Assembly (NCBI RefSeq): GCF_016653315.1 | Contig: NZ_NHSH01000010.1 | Location: forward strand, 48,235-112,234 | DNA from: Halochromatium roseum | GTDB taxonomy: Bacteria; Pseudomonadota; Gammaproteobacteria; Chromatiales; Chromatiaceae | Length of the DNA: 64,000 bases | Direction: 5' to 3' | Shown here: piece after piece, positions 50,216 to 59,539 of the stretch | How positions within the stretch are numbered: the first letter of the stretch is position 1 | Layout: every line of letters starts with the position of its first letter | Notes under the pieces: model-generated | What the model saw: only the letters and a program-made list of their open reading frames with translations | What the model was told of the DNA's origin: nothing | Databases searched by the model: none | Made by a program: the position numbers and the translations under genes

Positions 50216-52069
50216 ATGAATCAGTATCCACTTTGGAAGAATTTGCTGATCCTGGCTGTCATCCTCTTCGGCCTGATCTTGGCATTGCCAAACCTGTTTT
50301 CGCAGGACCCGGCAATCGAGATCAAGGCGGAAACGGGTGAGGTCAGTGCTGCGACTCGGGCTGAGATCGCGGCGGCAATGGAGAACGCCGGCGTGCCGGT
50401 GAAGGCGATCGAAGCGCGCGAAGCTGGCCGAGCCCTGATCCGTTTCGAGAAGCCGAGTGACCAACTGCGCGGTCAAGCAACCCTCGAGCGGACCCTGGGC
50501 GACCGCTATCAGCATGCGCTGACACAATCTCCGGATCTCCCTGGCTGGGTTGAAGCACTCGGGTTGCAGCCGATGTTCCTCGGCCTTGATCTTCGCGGTG
50601 GTATCCATGTGTTGATCGATGTCGATATGGATGCGGCGGTGACACAGGCGCTCGAACGCTTCACCGGTGACATCCGTACCCTGTTGCGCAACGATCGCAT
50701 CCGCTATCTGACGGTTGGCCACGAGAACGGCCGCATCGCGGTCCGCTTCCGCGAGGAGCCAGTCCGGGATGAGGCGGCCAAGCTGATCCGGCGAGAGTTT
50801 CAAGATCTAGAGGTGACGACGGGTAGCGAAGGCGGCGATTACTACGTCTACGCCATCCTGCCACCGGCCAAGCAAGCAGAGATCAAAGGCTTCGCGCTCC
50901 AACAAAACATCACCACGCTGCGCAACCGCGTCAACGCGCTGGGCGTCGCCGAGCCGATCATCCAGCGCCAGGGTGAGCGTCGCATCATCGTCCAGCTGCC
51001 CGGCGCTCAAGACCCAGCCCGCCTTAAGGATCTGCTAGGGGCGACAGCTACCCTCGAATACCGCTTGGTCGACACCGAGCACAACGTACAGGATGCGCTT
51101 GATGGTCGGGTACCGGTCGGTGCCGCGCTCTACTACGAGCGCAACGGCCAGCCGATCCTGCTCAAACGCCGAGTCATCGTCACCGGCGACCAGATCACCA
51201 GCGCCGCGGCTGGCTTCGACCAACAAAGCGGCTCGCCAATGGTGAGCGTCAGTCTCGACGGCCAGGGTGCTCGCCAGATGCGCCGGGTGACCACCGAGAA
51301 CGTCGGCAAGCCGATGGCCGTGGTGTTCATCGAATCCCGCACGGTCACGCGCATCGTCGATGGCGAGCCGGTGAAAGAACGGGTTCGCAGCGAGGAGGTG
51401 ATCAGCGTTGCCAACATCCTCGAGCCCTTTGGCCGACGCTTCCAGACCACCGGCCTCGACAGCTCCGAAGAAGCGCATACCCTCGCCTTGTTGCTGCGCG
51501 CTGGCGCGCTAGCGGCACCGATCGAGATCGTCGAGGAGCGCACCATCGGCCCAAGCCTCGGCCAGGACAATATCGATCAGGGCTTCCGCTCGGTGCTCAT
51601 CGGACTCTCCCTGGTCGTCATCTTCATGGCCTTGTACTACCGCGTCTTCGGGCTGGTGGCCGATGTGGTGCTGGTGGTCAACCTGGTGCTGATCATCGCC
51701 GTGCTCTCGCTGCTGCAGGCAACGCTCACCATGCCCGGTATCGCCGGTATCGTCTTGACCGTGGGCATGGCCGTCGACGCCAATGTGCTGATCTTCGAGC
51801 GCATCCGCGAGGAGATCCGCAACGGCAGCACGCCGCAGGCGAGCATCCACGCCGGTTATGACAAGGCGCTGTCCACCATCGTCGATGCTAATGTGACCAC
51901 CTTGATCGCGGCTATCGTCCTGTTCAGCTTCGGTACCGGGCCGGTCAAGGGCTTCGCGGTCACCCTGTTCATCGGCATCCTCACCTCGATGTTCACCGCC
52001 ATTCTCGGATCTCGGGCGTTGATCAACCTGATCTACGGCGGGCGTCGCGTGAAGCGGCTCGCGATCTAA
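50216..52069 (+). CDS. secD: Protein translocase subunit SecD
   Basis: RND-type subunit that uses the proton gradient to pull preproteins out of SecYEG. 617 residues: an N-terminal membrane helix, the large periplasmic P1 domain (FLGLDLRGGIHVLIDVD near 120), then five helices with GIVLTVGMAVDANVLIFERIREE (in part), the proton-path region. Complete. secF follows after 26 bp. Confidence 0.97.
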   Translation: MNQYPLWKNLLILAVILFGLILALPNLFSQDPAIEIKAETGEVSAATRAEIAAAMENAGVPVKAIEAREAGRALIRFEKPSDQLRGQATLERTLGDRYQHALTQSPDLPGWVEALGLQPMFLGLDLRGGIHVLIDVDMDAAVTQALERFTGDIRTLLRNDRIRYLTVGHENGRIAVRFREEPVRDEAAKLIRREFQDLEVTTGSEGGDYYVYAILPPAKQAEIKGFALQQNITTLRNRVNALGVAEPIIQRQGERRIIVQLPGAQDPARLKDLLGATATLEYRLVDTEHNVQDALDGRVPVGAALYYERNGQPILLKRRVIVTGDQITSAAAGFDQQSGSPMVSVSLDGQGARQMRRVTTENVGKPMAVVFIESRTVTRIVDGEPVKERVRSEEVISVANILEPFGRRFQTTGLDSSEEAHTLALLLRAGALAAPIEIVEERTIGPSLGQDNIDQGFRSVLIGLSLVVIFMALYYRVFGLVADVVLVVNLVLIIAVLSLLQATLTMPGIAGIVLTVGMAVDANVLIFERIREEIRNGSTPQASIHAGYDKALSTIVDANVTTLIAAIVLFSFGTGPVKGFAVTLFIGILTSMFTAILGSRALINLIYGGRRVKRLAI

Positions 52070-52095
52070 CTGATCATCTCACCAGGAGCACCCCT

Positions 52096-53043
52096 ATGGC
52101 GCACGCCCAAATCCTCAAAGAGTCCAACATCGACTTTCTCGGTAAACGACGCATTGCAGCGATCGTCTCCGGGGCGCTGATGGTTATCTGCCTGTTATCG
52201 ATCCTGTTACGCGGCTTCAACTTTGGCCTCGATTTCACCGGCGGTACCGTGATCGAGCTCGGCTATGAGCAGCCAGTCGAAGTCGCCGCCATCACCACGA
52301 CGTTGGCCGAAGCAGGCATCGTCGACGCAACTGTCCAATACTTCGGCTCGAACCGCGACATCCTGATCCGCATTGCCCCACAAGAAGGTGAAGAGGCCAG
52401 TGCTGAGCTGAGCGATCGCGTGTTCCGGCTGCTCAGCGCAAATGCCGAGACCGCGATCGAGCTGCGGCGGGTTGAATTCGTCGGGCCACAAGTCGGCGAG
52501 GAGCTGCGCGAGCAGGGTGGTTTGGCGGTGCTGTTCGCGCTGATTGGTATCCTGGTCTATGTCGCGCTGCGATTTGAGTGGCGACTGGCGGTGGGCGCGG
52601 TCGCCGCTCTGATGCACGATGTGCTGTTCACCATCGGCCTGTTCTCGATCTTCTACATCCCCTTCGATCTGACGGTGCTCGCGGCGGTGCTCGCCGTCAT
52701 CGGCTACTCGCTCAACGACACCATCGTCATCTTCGACCGCATTCGCGAAAACTTCCGCAAGATGCGTAAGGGCACGGTGATCGAGATCAGCAATCGCTCG
52801 GTCAATCAGACCCTGTCGCGCACCATCATCACCTCCGGAACCACGCTGCTGGTGCTACTGGCGCTCTACTTCCTCGGCGGCGCCGCCATCGCTGGCTTCT
52901 CACTGGCGTTGATCATCGGCGTCTTGGTAGGTACCTACTCGACCATCTATATCGCTACCGCCGCCGCCGTTTGGTTGGGCTTAAGCCGAGCCGATCTGAT
53001 GCCAGTAGAGAAAGAAGGCAAGGTGGTGGATGACCGCCCATGA
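52096..53043 (+). CDS. secF: Protein translocase subunit SecF
   Basis: Partner of SecD. 315 residues with six membrane helices, the N-terminal NFGLDFTGGTVIELGY motif and the SLNDTIVIFDRIREN segment. AGGAG is placed 6 bases before the ATG. The last codons overlap the following oxygenase gene by 4 bp (ATGA). Confidence 0.97.
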   Translation: MAHAQILKESNIDFLGKRRIAAIVSGALMVICLLSILLRGFNFGLDFTGGTVIELGYEQPVEVAAITTTLAEAGIVDATVQYFGSNRDILIRIAPQEGEEASAELSDRVFRLLSANAETAIELRRVEFVGPQVGEELREQGGLAVLFALIGILVYVALRFEWRLAVGAVAALMHDVLFTIGLFSIFYIPFDLTVLAAVLAVIGYSLNDTIVIFDRIRENFRKMRKGTVIEISNRSVNQTLSRTIITSGTTLLVLLALYFLGGAAIAGFSLALIIGVLVGTYSTIYIATAAAVWLGLSRADLMPVEKEGKVVDDRP

Positions 53044-53687
53044 GTACTGATGCAAGTGCTGATACGCCGATGACAACCTCTGCACCACTGGCGGTTGGTG
53101 CCGCGGCTCTGAACAGCCTGCGCGAACTCAAGCCAGGTAGCTTCATCTTCGAGCGTCCAGCGGCGCTGCCGCCCGCCTTCTGCGACGAGGTCATCGCCCG
53201 CTTCGAAGCCAATCCAGCGCAACAGTATGCCGGTCGCGTCGGCCAGTTGCGGGAAGAAGACGCCTCGGTGAAGAAGACAACCGATCTAGTTGTCAGCAAT
53301 AAGGACGACTGGAAAGACGTCGATCGAATGTTCTTTCGCTCGCTCGGCGCCGCCATGCTGGAGCTGCGCGAGGCCTTTCCCTACTTCAAAGGGCCATTCA
53401 AGGACATCGGCTATCAGGTCCAGCGCTATCGCGCCGGCGAGTACTATCATTGGCATATCGACGGTGGCAGCCACGAACTCAGTCAACGCCAGCTCGTGGC
53501 CCTCTGGTATCTCAATGATGTGCCCGGCCCAGGCGGCGAGACCGACTTTCTGTTTCAACAGCTCAGCGTGCGACCAGAGCGTGGAAAGCTCGTGTTATTT
53601 CCCCCGTTCTGGACCCATGAGCATCGGGCAGCGGAGTTACGGGCAGGGCTCAAATACATTGCCACGACCTGGGTCGTCTTTGCCTGA
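53040..53687 (+). CDS. 2-oxoglutarate/Fe(II) oxygenase (P4H-like)
   Basis: Double-stranded beta-helix dioxygenase. Iron ligands are His139 and Asp141 in YYHWHIDGG and a distal His in THEHRA (193 or 195). A basic residue near 205 (GLKYIATTW) is the likely 2-oxoglutarate contact. Such enzymes hydroxylate proteins or small molecules; the substrate here is unknown. The 4-bp overlap with secF means translational coupling to the Sec accessory operon. Confidence 0.85.
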   Translation: MSTDASADTPMTTSAPLAVGAAALNSLRELKPGSFIFERPAALPPAFCDEVIARFEANPAQQYAGRVGQLREEDASVKKTTDLVVSNKDDWKDVDRMFFRSLGAAMLELREAFPYFKGPFKDIGYQVQRYRAGEYYHWHIDGGSHELSQRQLVALWYLNDVPGPGGETDFLFQQLSVRPERGKLVLFPPFWTHEHRAAELRAGLKYIATTWVVFA

Positions 53688-53705
53688 GGCCTCAATTCCG
53701 ACACG

Positions 53706-54110
53706 ATGTCGACCAACGCCCCGATCACAGCGCCGCGCCTCCTCGCGATCATTGAGCTGGGCGGCTATCCCAACTTCAACCCGCTCTATCGTCGGCTTGG
53801 CTTCGACACCGAGCTGGTCAGCTCGCAACGCAAGGCACAAGCCGCCCTCAAACGCCAGCTCCCGGACGTCATCGTTGCCGAGTACAATTTCCAATCGGAT
53901 TTTCGTGATCGCACTAGCAATCTCGAGACCCTGATGGCACGGCTGCAGCGTCACCCGCAGGTGCGTGTCATCGCTATCTATCAGCCCGACCACCGGCACA
54001 AACTCGACCTGCTGCTTGAGCGCTTTCCGCTCTTTGCGACGCTGCCACTACCCGTCAGCGAGACCGATATGGAGGCAGCGCTCCAGCGCCTGTTGAAAGG
54101 GCCATCTTGA
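53706..54110 (+). CDS. Hypothetical protein (134 aa), receiver-like fold possible
   Basis: Not recognised. Alternating hydrophobic strands (LLAIIEL, VIVAEYNF, VRVIAIYQ, FATLPLPVSETD) and helices resemble a CheY-type alpha/beta fold. The usual acidic pocket and a clear phospho-Asp are missing, so if related it is a degenerate receiver. It starts 18 bp after the oxygenase gene and is probably in the same transcript. Converges on mepA. Confidence 0.7.
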   Translation: MSTNAPITAPRLLAIIELGGYPNFNPLYRRLGFDTELVSSQRKAQAALKRQLPDVIVAEYNFQSDFRDRTSNLETLMARLQRHPQVRVIAIYQPDHRHKLDLLLERFPLFATLPLPVSETDMEAALQRLLKGPS

Positions 54111-54134
54111 TACCGCCGCCGTCGGTCCTTTGAC

Positions 54135-54977
54135 TCAAGGGGATTTCAGCAGACTTAGACAAGCGGCTGGCGGCTCTGGGCGCGGCTTCGGTTTGGCCGA
54201 TGATCCGCCGCGCGGCGACCGAGACTGCGGACTGAACCACCAGGCAAGTTCGGAGCCGCAGCCGCTTCCCCGAGCGATGGGCGCCTGCCCTTGGCAGTTC
54301 GGGCTATCTGCTGGGCATTTCAGCCGCACATGCATGTGTGCATCGTGCCCCCACCAGGGTCGCAGTTTACGCAGCCAAGGCGCATCGGGGTCGCTGCGGC
54401 AGAGCGCGCGCTTGATGCCTGGATTGACGAGGATACGGTCGACGTCTGGATGTTCGGCCGCGCGCTTGATCAAGAACTCCTGATCCGCTCCCCAGGCCGA
54501 ATTGGGCTGAAGACCATGTTTGCCAAGCAGGCTTGGCGGATCACGGACTTCGGGGGTGTCTTGCCAGGCTTGGCGAGGCGAATCAGCCAGGGTGAGCCAG
54601 ATATCAACGTCCAGCCCGTTCTGATGACTGACATGCGAGGACGCCATCCGCCCACCCCGGGGCTGGGCGAGGTCACCGATCATGATCAGGCGACCACCGG
54701 TGTGCTCCGAAACCGCTGCCCCCAACACTTCAATCAAGCCGATCGTCTTGACGTGCCCGTAGTAGCGATTTCGATGGCGACGGATACTGACGAAGCCTTC
54801 GCCGCTTGGTGGTAGCGCGAGAGCACCGCGAAGGCATCCGTTTGAGGGTCCGCCGATCGCTTCGACGCGGCCCGTGGCGGTGGTCTGCACCTGAGACCAG
54901 GGTGTCTCAGCAGCCAGGCTAGTCTCGAGGGCCACTAACGAAAGCAGTCCCAACCCCAGTCGCACAGCGCTCATCAT
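54135..54977 (-). CDS. mepA: Penicillin-insensitive murein endopeptidase
   Basis: Periplasmic M74 zinc endopeptidase that cuts D-Ala-mDAP crosslinks. Zinc-binding motifs SSHVSHQNGLDVDIW and HDAHMHVRLKC match E. coli MepA. The chosen Met at 54977 starts a signal peptide (MMSAVRLGLGLLSLVALETSLA), giving 280 residues. The frame is open to 55199, but that extension is not a signal sequence. The C-terminal tail is Pro/Ser/Lys-rich. Confidence 0.9.
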   Translation of the reverse strand: MMSAVRLGLGLLSLVALETSLAAETPWSQVQTTATGRVEAIGGPSNGCLRGALALPPSGEGFVSIRRHRNRYYGHVKTIGLIEVLGAAVSEHTGGRLIMIGDLAQPRGGRMASSHVSHQNGLDVDIWLTLADSPRQAWQDTPEVRDPPSLLGKHGLQPNSAWGADQEFLIKRAAEHPDVDRILVNPGIKRALCRSDPDAPWLRKLRPWWGHDAHMHVRLKCPADSPNCQGQAPIARGSGCGSELAWWFSPQSRSPRGGSSAKPKPRPEPPAACLSLLKSP

Positions 54978-55284
54978 GCTGAGTCTGCGGCCAGTACCGA
55001 GCGCCCAACCAACGGGCATCACCCGCCGCCATGCGAGAAGATGACGCGATTGCTGTACCCAAAGCCGACAAGATAGAGAGATCATCAGCGCGTTCCTGAT
55101 CGATGCGCCATTCAATGGCGACAAATAAGCGATCAGTATAACGTCAGCCAGGGCATCAGGGCGTGGTGCCGCGATAACGCCTGCAACGCCGCCGGTCACA
55201 TAGCCGAGCTATGCTCCCGGCGACGCTTCTTGATGGCAGACGAAGAGCCCCACGCCATTCGGTACAAGCGTTTCTAGCAATCGC

Positions 55285-55965
55285 CTAAGCCGCTTCCGCT
55301 TCCTTACGCTTAGCGCCGATGCGTTTCGTGAGCAGAGCACCACGCATCGAGAGCAGCACAAAGGTGCTCGCGATAAAGCCCGCCACCGCAACACCAATAC
55401 TGATCGATAGCGTCTTGCTCTGCGCACCGTCGATGCCGAAGGTTTCGCCGATGTAGAGCAGCACGGCGTTATCGGCCGGTACGGCGAGGAGATAGGCGCA
55501 GAACACCAGGAACAGGCTGAAGAAGAACAGCTTGAAGTCGAGGTGAATCGCAGCCAGCAATGTTGTGAAGGCGATCAGGTAGATCACGATCGTGGTGTAC
55601 TGCTGGGCATCAATCGCCCCACGTAACCCTTGGTTATTGGCGACATACAGAAGGGTGAACAGAGCCCCCCAATGGATCACCTGCTTAATCAGGTACCAGG
55701 CCCGGACCTCGTTCGAGAGATAAGACTGACTCCAACCCGAGATCAAGGAGATCACCGCGATGACCGCGCCGAAGTATTCCCAGTACTCGATGGTACCTGC
55801 CATATCGTTCTGGCTCAGCCAAAACAAGACGACCGCGCTGACAAATAAGACGATCTGCGGCAACAGCGAAAGCAGCAGGGGGGATTGATAACGCTTGCGC
55901 TTGACCTTGGGTTTGGGTTTGGGCTTGGCAGGCGTTGCACTGGGAACGGCAGTAGCTTCAGGCAC
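55285..55965 (-). CDS. Polytopic membrane protein of unknown function (226 aa)
   Basis: Not recognised. A basic, Pro/Lys-rich N-terminal cytoplasmic stretch (PAKPKPKPKVKRKR) precedes about six membrane helices between residues 30 and 210. A basic and acidic C-terminal tail follows. There are no catalytic motifs. The start is GTG with GGAGG 8 bases upstream. An inverted repeat in an AT-rich stretch lies about 180 bp upstream (56142-56172) and may control it. Confidence 0.78.
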   Translation of the reverse strand: MPEATAVPSATPAKPKPKPKVKRKRYQSPLLLSLLPQIVLFVSAVVLFWLSQNDMAGTIEYWEYFGAVIAVISLISGWSQSYLSNEVRAWYLIKQVIHWGALFTLLYVANNQGLRGAIDAQQYTTIVIYLIAFTTLLAAIHLDFKLFFFSLFLVFCAYLLAVPADNAVLLYIGETFGIDGAQSKTLSISIGVAVAGFIASTFVLLSMRGALLTKRIGAKRKEAEAA

Positions 55966-56141
55966 GACGAGTCCTCCAACTGGACCTGTAGTGAAGGGGA
56001 CCGACAGTCACAACCGTCGAGGTACAGGGTAGACCTCAACACGACGTCGCGCTAAAACCGACACCGCTATCGCGACGCGGGACCGCCGGAAGTGACAAGC
56101 TCCGCCTAAGTGTAAACCCTTTTCAGATTGTGTGTAGTCTG

Positions 56142-56172
56142 ATTGACACAAAAAAATTCAAAAAGTGTCAAT
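56142..56172. promoter_or_regulatory. Inverted repeat ATTGACAC-N15-GTGTCAAT
   Basis: Perfect 8-bp arms in an unusually AT-rich island, with a further GACAC at 56180-56184. The right arm also provides TTGACA for a leftward promoter toward the membrane-protein gene at 55965, so an operator overlapping a -35 is plausible. Confidence 0.5.
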
Positions 56173-56200
56173 ACAAATAGACACCCGAGCATGAGGAAGA

Positions 56201-58003
56201 TCAAAATGGCCAGATCAACGGCACTAGGGCGACCGTGATCAGGCCGATCAGCGCCGTGAGGGGGATGCCGATTCGCATGAAATCAGCGAAGCGATAGCCG
56301 CCAACGTTGAACACCATCAGGTTGGTCTGATAGCCGATCGGCGTGGCGAAGCTCGCTGAGGCGCCCACCATCAAGGTCACCAGGAACGGGACCGCACTCA
56401 CCTCCATCAGCCGCGCACTATCGATCGCAACAGGGAACAGCAAGACCGCCGCGACATTGTTGGTTGCCAGCGCGGTCAGCAATGCTGCCGCAACAAACAG
56501 CAGCCCCAGGGCGAGCCAGGGGACACCGCCGGCAAACTCGATCAGCGATCCCGCCAGCAGTGCGGCGGCGCCCGTCTTCTCCAGCGCGGCACCGATACCA
56601 AACGAGGTCGCGATCACGATCAGCACCTGCCAGTCTGGTGCGCGCCGAGCGACTCGATCGGGTGTGCAGCGGGTCAGGATCATCGCCCCGGCAGCCAGCA
56701 GCGCAGCCTCCAGCATGCTGAGCAGCTCAAGGGTGACGACGGCAACCATCGCGACCACGATAGCAATCGCGATCGGCGCCCGATCGTGGCTGAGCGGGTG
56801 TTCATCACCAAACTGACTCACGACGAGGAAGTCTTTGGAATTGCGCTGCTGTAGCAGGAAATCGGGACGCGTCTCGAGCAGCAATGTATCGCCGGCCTCG
56901 AGGATGATGTCGCCAATCTTCCGCTCCACCCGCTCGCCGTTACGCGACAGCGCCAAGATGACCGCATTGTAGTAGCCGCGAAAGTGGCCCTTGCGCACAC
57001 TGGAGCCCACCAGCGGACACTTATTCGAGATGACGGCCTCGACGAAGCAGCGGTCCTGGCGGGGTCCACCGAGCTTATAGACCTGTTTCGTCGCCGGCAT
57101 CAGACCACGGATGCGGTGCAATTCGACCACCGAATCGAGGATGCCAGCAAACACCAGTCGATCGCCCGCCGCAAGCAGCACCTGCGGCGAGACGGCCGGC
57201 ATGATCTGCCCATCGCGCTCGATCTCGGCGAGGAACAGGCCTGGCAGCTGGCGCAGTCCGGCGGCCTCGATACTCTTGCCGGCCAGCGGGCTATCCGCGT
57301 TGACCAACATCTCGGTGGTAAAGCGGCGGACGTCCTCGAAACGTTCGGTGGCCGTCGCCCGTTTTGGCAACAACCAACGCGCACTGAGGAGGATGAATGC
57401 CAAGGTCGCAAACACTAATGGCAGCCCGATCCAGGCAAGCTCGAACAGCCCGAAGCCAGGCCCCTCGACTTGACTGCTGTAGAGGCCATTCACGACCAGA
57501 TTGGTGCTAGTGCCGATCAGGGTACAGGTGCCACCGACGATGCTGGCGAAGCTGAGCGGGATCAGCAGTCCGGAGAGCGACAACCGATGTCGACGCGCCC
57601 AGTCGGCAACCGCCGGGATGAAGATCGCGACCACGGCGGTATTGTTGAGAAAGGCGCTGAGCCCCGCAGCCGGCAGCATCAGGCGTAACCGCGCATTGTT
57701 TTCGCCCTTGGGGCGGCCGAGCAGCGTCTGGCCGATCCAACCCACTGCCCCGGTCTCCTTGAGGCCGGACACCACCATGTAGAGAACGGCAACGGTGAGC
57801 ATGCCCGGGTTGGCAAAACCGGCGAGGGCCTCGCTCGGCGTTAACACGCCAGTCACCAGTAAAACAGTGAGCGCCCCCGATGTGATCACATCGGGGGCCA
57901 TGCGCGTGCGGAGAAAAAGAACGAACGAGAGCACGACCAGCCCAAGGCTGAGCCATCCTTGCCAACCGAGCTGGATGATTCCGTCCATGCCGGCCGACGC
58001 CAC
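56201..58003 (-). CDS. SLC13-family permease with central RCK_C (TrkA-C) domains
   Basis: Inner-membrane anion or carboxylate/sulfate transporter of the SLC13/DASS type. 600 residues: membrane helices to about 210 with the NNTAVVAIFIP and GGTCTLIGTSTNLVVNG signature loops. Two TrkA-C ligand-binding domains follow (about 215-395), then a second helical half with TNNVAAVLLFPVAI and ASFATPIGYQTN. Bacterial homologues are often annotated as sulfate permeases, but substrate cannot be assigned. The start is GTG at 58003 (alternative ATG 57988), 5 bp after the upstream gene. Confidence 0.87.
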   Translation of the reverse strand: MASAGMDGIIQLGWQGWLSLGLVVLSFVLFLRTRMAPDVITSGALTVLLVTGVLTPSEALAGFANPGMLTVAVLYMVVSGLKETGAVGWIGQTLLGRPKGENNARLRLMLPAAGLSAFLNNTAVVAIFIPAVADWARRHRLSLSGLLIPLSFASIVGGTCTLIGTSTNLVVNGLYSSQVEGPGFGLFELAWIGLPLVFATLAFILLSARWLLPKRATATERFEDVRRFTTEMLVNADSPLAGKSIEAAGLRQLPGLFLAEIERDGQIMPAVSPQVLLAAGDRLVFAGILDSVVELHRIRGLMPATKQVYKLGGPRQDRCFVEAVISNKCPLVGSSVRKGHFRGYYNAVILALSRNGERVERKIGDIILEAGDTLLLETRPDFLLQQRNSKDFLVVSQFGDEHPLSHDRAPIAIAIVVAMVAVVTLELLSMLEAALLAAGAMILTRCTPDRVARRAPDWQVLIVIATSFGIGAALEKTGAAALLAGSLIEFAGGVPWLALGLLFVAAALLTALATNNVAAVLLFPVAIDSARLMEVSAVPFLVTLMVGASASFATPIGYQTNLMVFNVGGYRFADFMRIGIPLTALIGLITVALVPLIWPF

Positions 58004-58008
58004 TCCGA

Positions 58009-58680
58009 TCAGCGTTGTTGTAAGGCCTCGTAGCGCGCCTTGAAGGCTTGTTGGCGGAGCCGCTCGGCCTCAGCCTCGGTGGCAATGAGCGGGGAGTCTT
58101 GCCAGTTACCGCTAGCGTGATCCATGACGGAAAACCGATACGCCTTGCCGACCTTGAAGACTTGAGTCACATCCTGCCCGGCCTGTGCCATCGCCTGCAT
58201 CTTGTTCAGTCCGGATGGCAGGCCTGAATGGGCGGCTGACGCCGCACCAGTCCCAGACGCAGCCCCAGTTTCGGCAGTCGCATTGCCTGCTGTGGAGCTT
58301 GCCGGCTTCTCATGCGGGGTCGTCTGCCTAGCGTCTGCATCACTCAGCCCGGGTGCTTCACTGAACCGGAACTGGTTGTTCTGTATCTCACCCTGGAGAT
58401 CAAGCTCGACGCTCTCGACCTGGGGCAACCTGCTGAGGATATAGCCAGCCATCAGCATGCCCAGCTTTTCGTTCTCTTTCTCGAGCGCGGTCAGGAGCTT
58501 GTCGGCGATGATCTGGCAGCGTTGCAGCCGATCCGGCGCCTCGACCCACTCGCGGCTCATCTGCCAGCCCTGGTCCATATCTCGGTCTAGCTGGTCAAAA
58601 AACTCATCGCCGCGCTCGATCACGGGATCGGGCACGTTCAGGGTGTAAACTTGCTCATCAATGATGGCCTTGAGGATCAT
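58009..58680 (-). CDS. Conserved hypothetical protein (223 aa)
   Basis: Not recognised. N-terminal half (residues 1-105) is helical and acidic (DPVIERGDEFFDQLDRDMDQGWQ, in part), followed by a low-complexity Ala/Thr/Ser/Gly linker (about 110-150). A short C-terminal segment follows (VFKVGKAYRFSVMDHASGNW) and a charged helix. There is no signal or membrane span. The ATG at 58680 has GGAGG 7 bases upstream. It is 5 bp from the permease gene, so likely co-transcribed. Confidence 0.78.
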   Translation of the reverse strand: MILKAIIDEQVYTLNVPDPVIERGDEFFDQLDRDMDQGWQMSREWVEAPDRLQRCQIIADKLLTALEKENEKLGMLMAGYILSRLPQVESVELDLQGEIQNNQFRFSEAPGLSDADARQTTPHEKPASSTAGNATAETGAASGTGAASAAHSGLPSGLNKMQAMAQAGQDVTQVFKVGKAYRFSVMDHASGNWQDSPLIATEAEAERLRQQAFKARYEALQQR

Positions 58681-58858
58681 CCGGCCCTCCAACGTCTCTG
58701 CGTGATCGCGATCAGGCGACCGATTCTATACCGAACTCAGTGGCCATGTCGGCGCCGACCACCTTTATGGCGCGTCACCATCCGGCACGTCACCGTCCCC
58801 TGAATATCAAGCGTCTGTTTCAGGGTCTCCTTTCGACAACTGCTTGTAAGCTTGTCTT

Positions 58859-59533
58859 ATGCTGCTCACCATTCCCGGCCTATTGAATCCCGCTCAGGTC
58901 CAGAAGATCCAAGAGCTCCTCGCTGACGCCGAATTCGTCGATGGCAAGCTCAGTGCCGGCTTCGCCGCCTCGCGGGTCAAGCACAACGAGGAGATGCGCC
59001 AAGAACCAGAGCGTATGAAGTTACTGGTGCGCATCCTCATGGCCAGCCTCGGCCACAACGAGCGCTTCCGCTTCGGCGCCCTGCCGCATCGTGTCGCCGA
59101 CCCGATCTTCGCCCGCTATCGCCCCGGCATGACCTATGGCGACCATGTCGATGATCCGATCATGGGCAGCACTGGGCCGCGCTTTCGCAGCGATGTCTCG
59201 ATGACGCTGTTCCTCAACGCGCCAGACACCTACGATGGCGGCGACTTGGTGATGCGCACGCCGTTTGGCGACCGACGCGTGAAGCTGCCCGCCGGCGATG
59301 CCGTGATCTATCCCTCCTCGAGCCTGCATCAGGTCGCTGAGGTCACGCGCGGAGAGCGTCTGGTGGCGCTCACCTGGATACAAAGCTACGTGCGCGATCC
59401 CGCTCAACGGGAGCTGCTTTTCGAACTCAACCAGGCGCGTGAAGTCTTGCTAAAAGAGGCGCCGACCGCGGACCACACGGCCTTGGTCGACCGCAGCTAT
59501 TCCAACCTTGTGCGGATGTGGAGCGACCTTTAA
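58859..59533 (+). CDS. PKHD-type hydroxylase (PiuC/YbiX family)
   Basis: Fe(II)/2-oxoglutarate dioxygenase. His96 and Asp98 in YGDHVDD and His157 in SSLHQV bind iron; Arg165/Arg167 (TRGERLVALTW) is the 2-oxoglutarate contact. In relatives it sits beside TonB siderophore receptors (piuA) and is iron-regulated; no receptor is here. 224 residues, normal. A CCCTGAA/TTCAGGG inverted repeat lies 34-61 bp upstream of the start. Confidence 0.9.
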   Translation: MLLTIPGLLNPAQVQKIQELLADAEFVDGKLSAGFAASRVKHNEEMRQEPERMKLLVRILMASLGHNERFRFGALPHRVADPIFARYRPGMTYGDHVDDPIMGSTGPRFRSDVSMTLFLNAPDTYDGGDLVMRTPFGDRRVKLPAGDAVIYPSSSLHQVAEVTRGERLVALTWIQSYVRDPAQRELLFELNQAREVLLKEAPTADHTALVDRSYSNLVRMWSDL

Positions 59534-59539
59534 CAGGCA

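Noticed and set aside
58798..58825. CCCTGAA/TTCAGGG inverted repeat upstream of the PiuC-type gene as a Fur box
   Set aside because: Does not resemble the GATAATGATAATCATTATC consensus; kept only as a note in that gene's entry.
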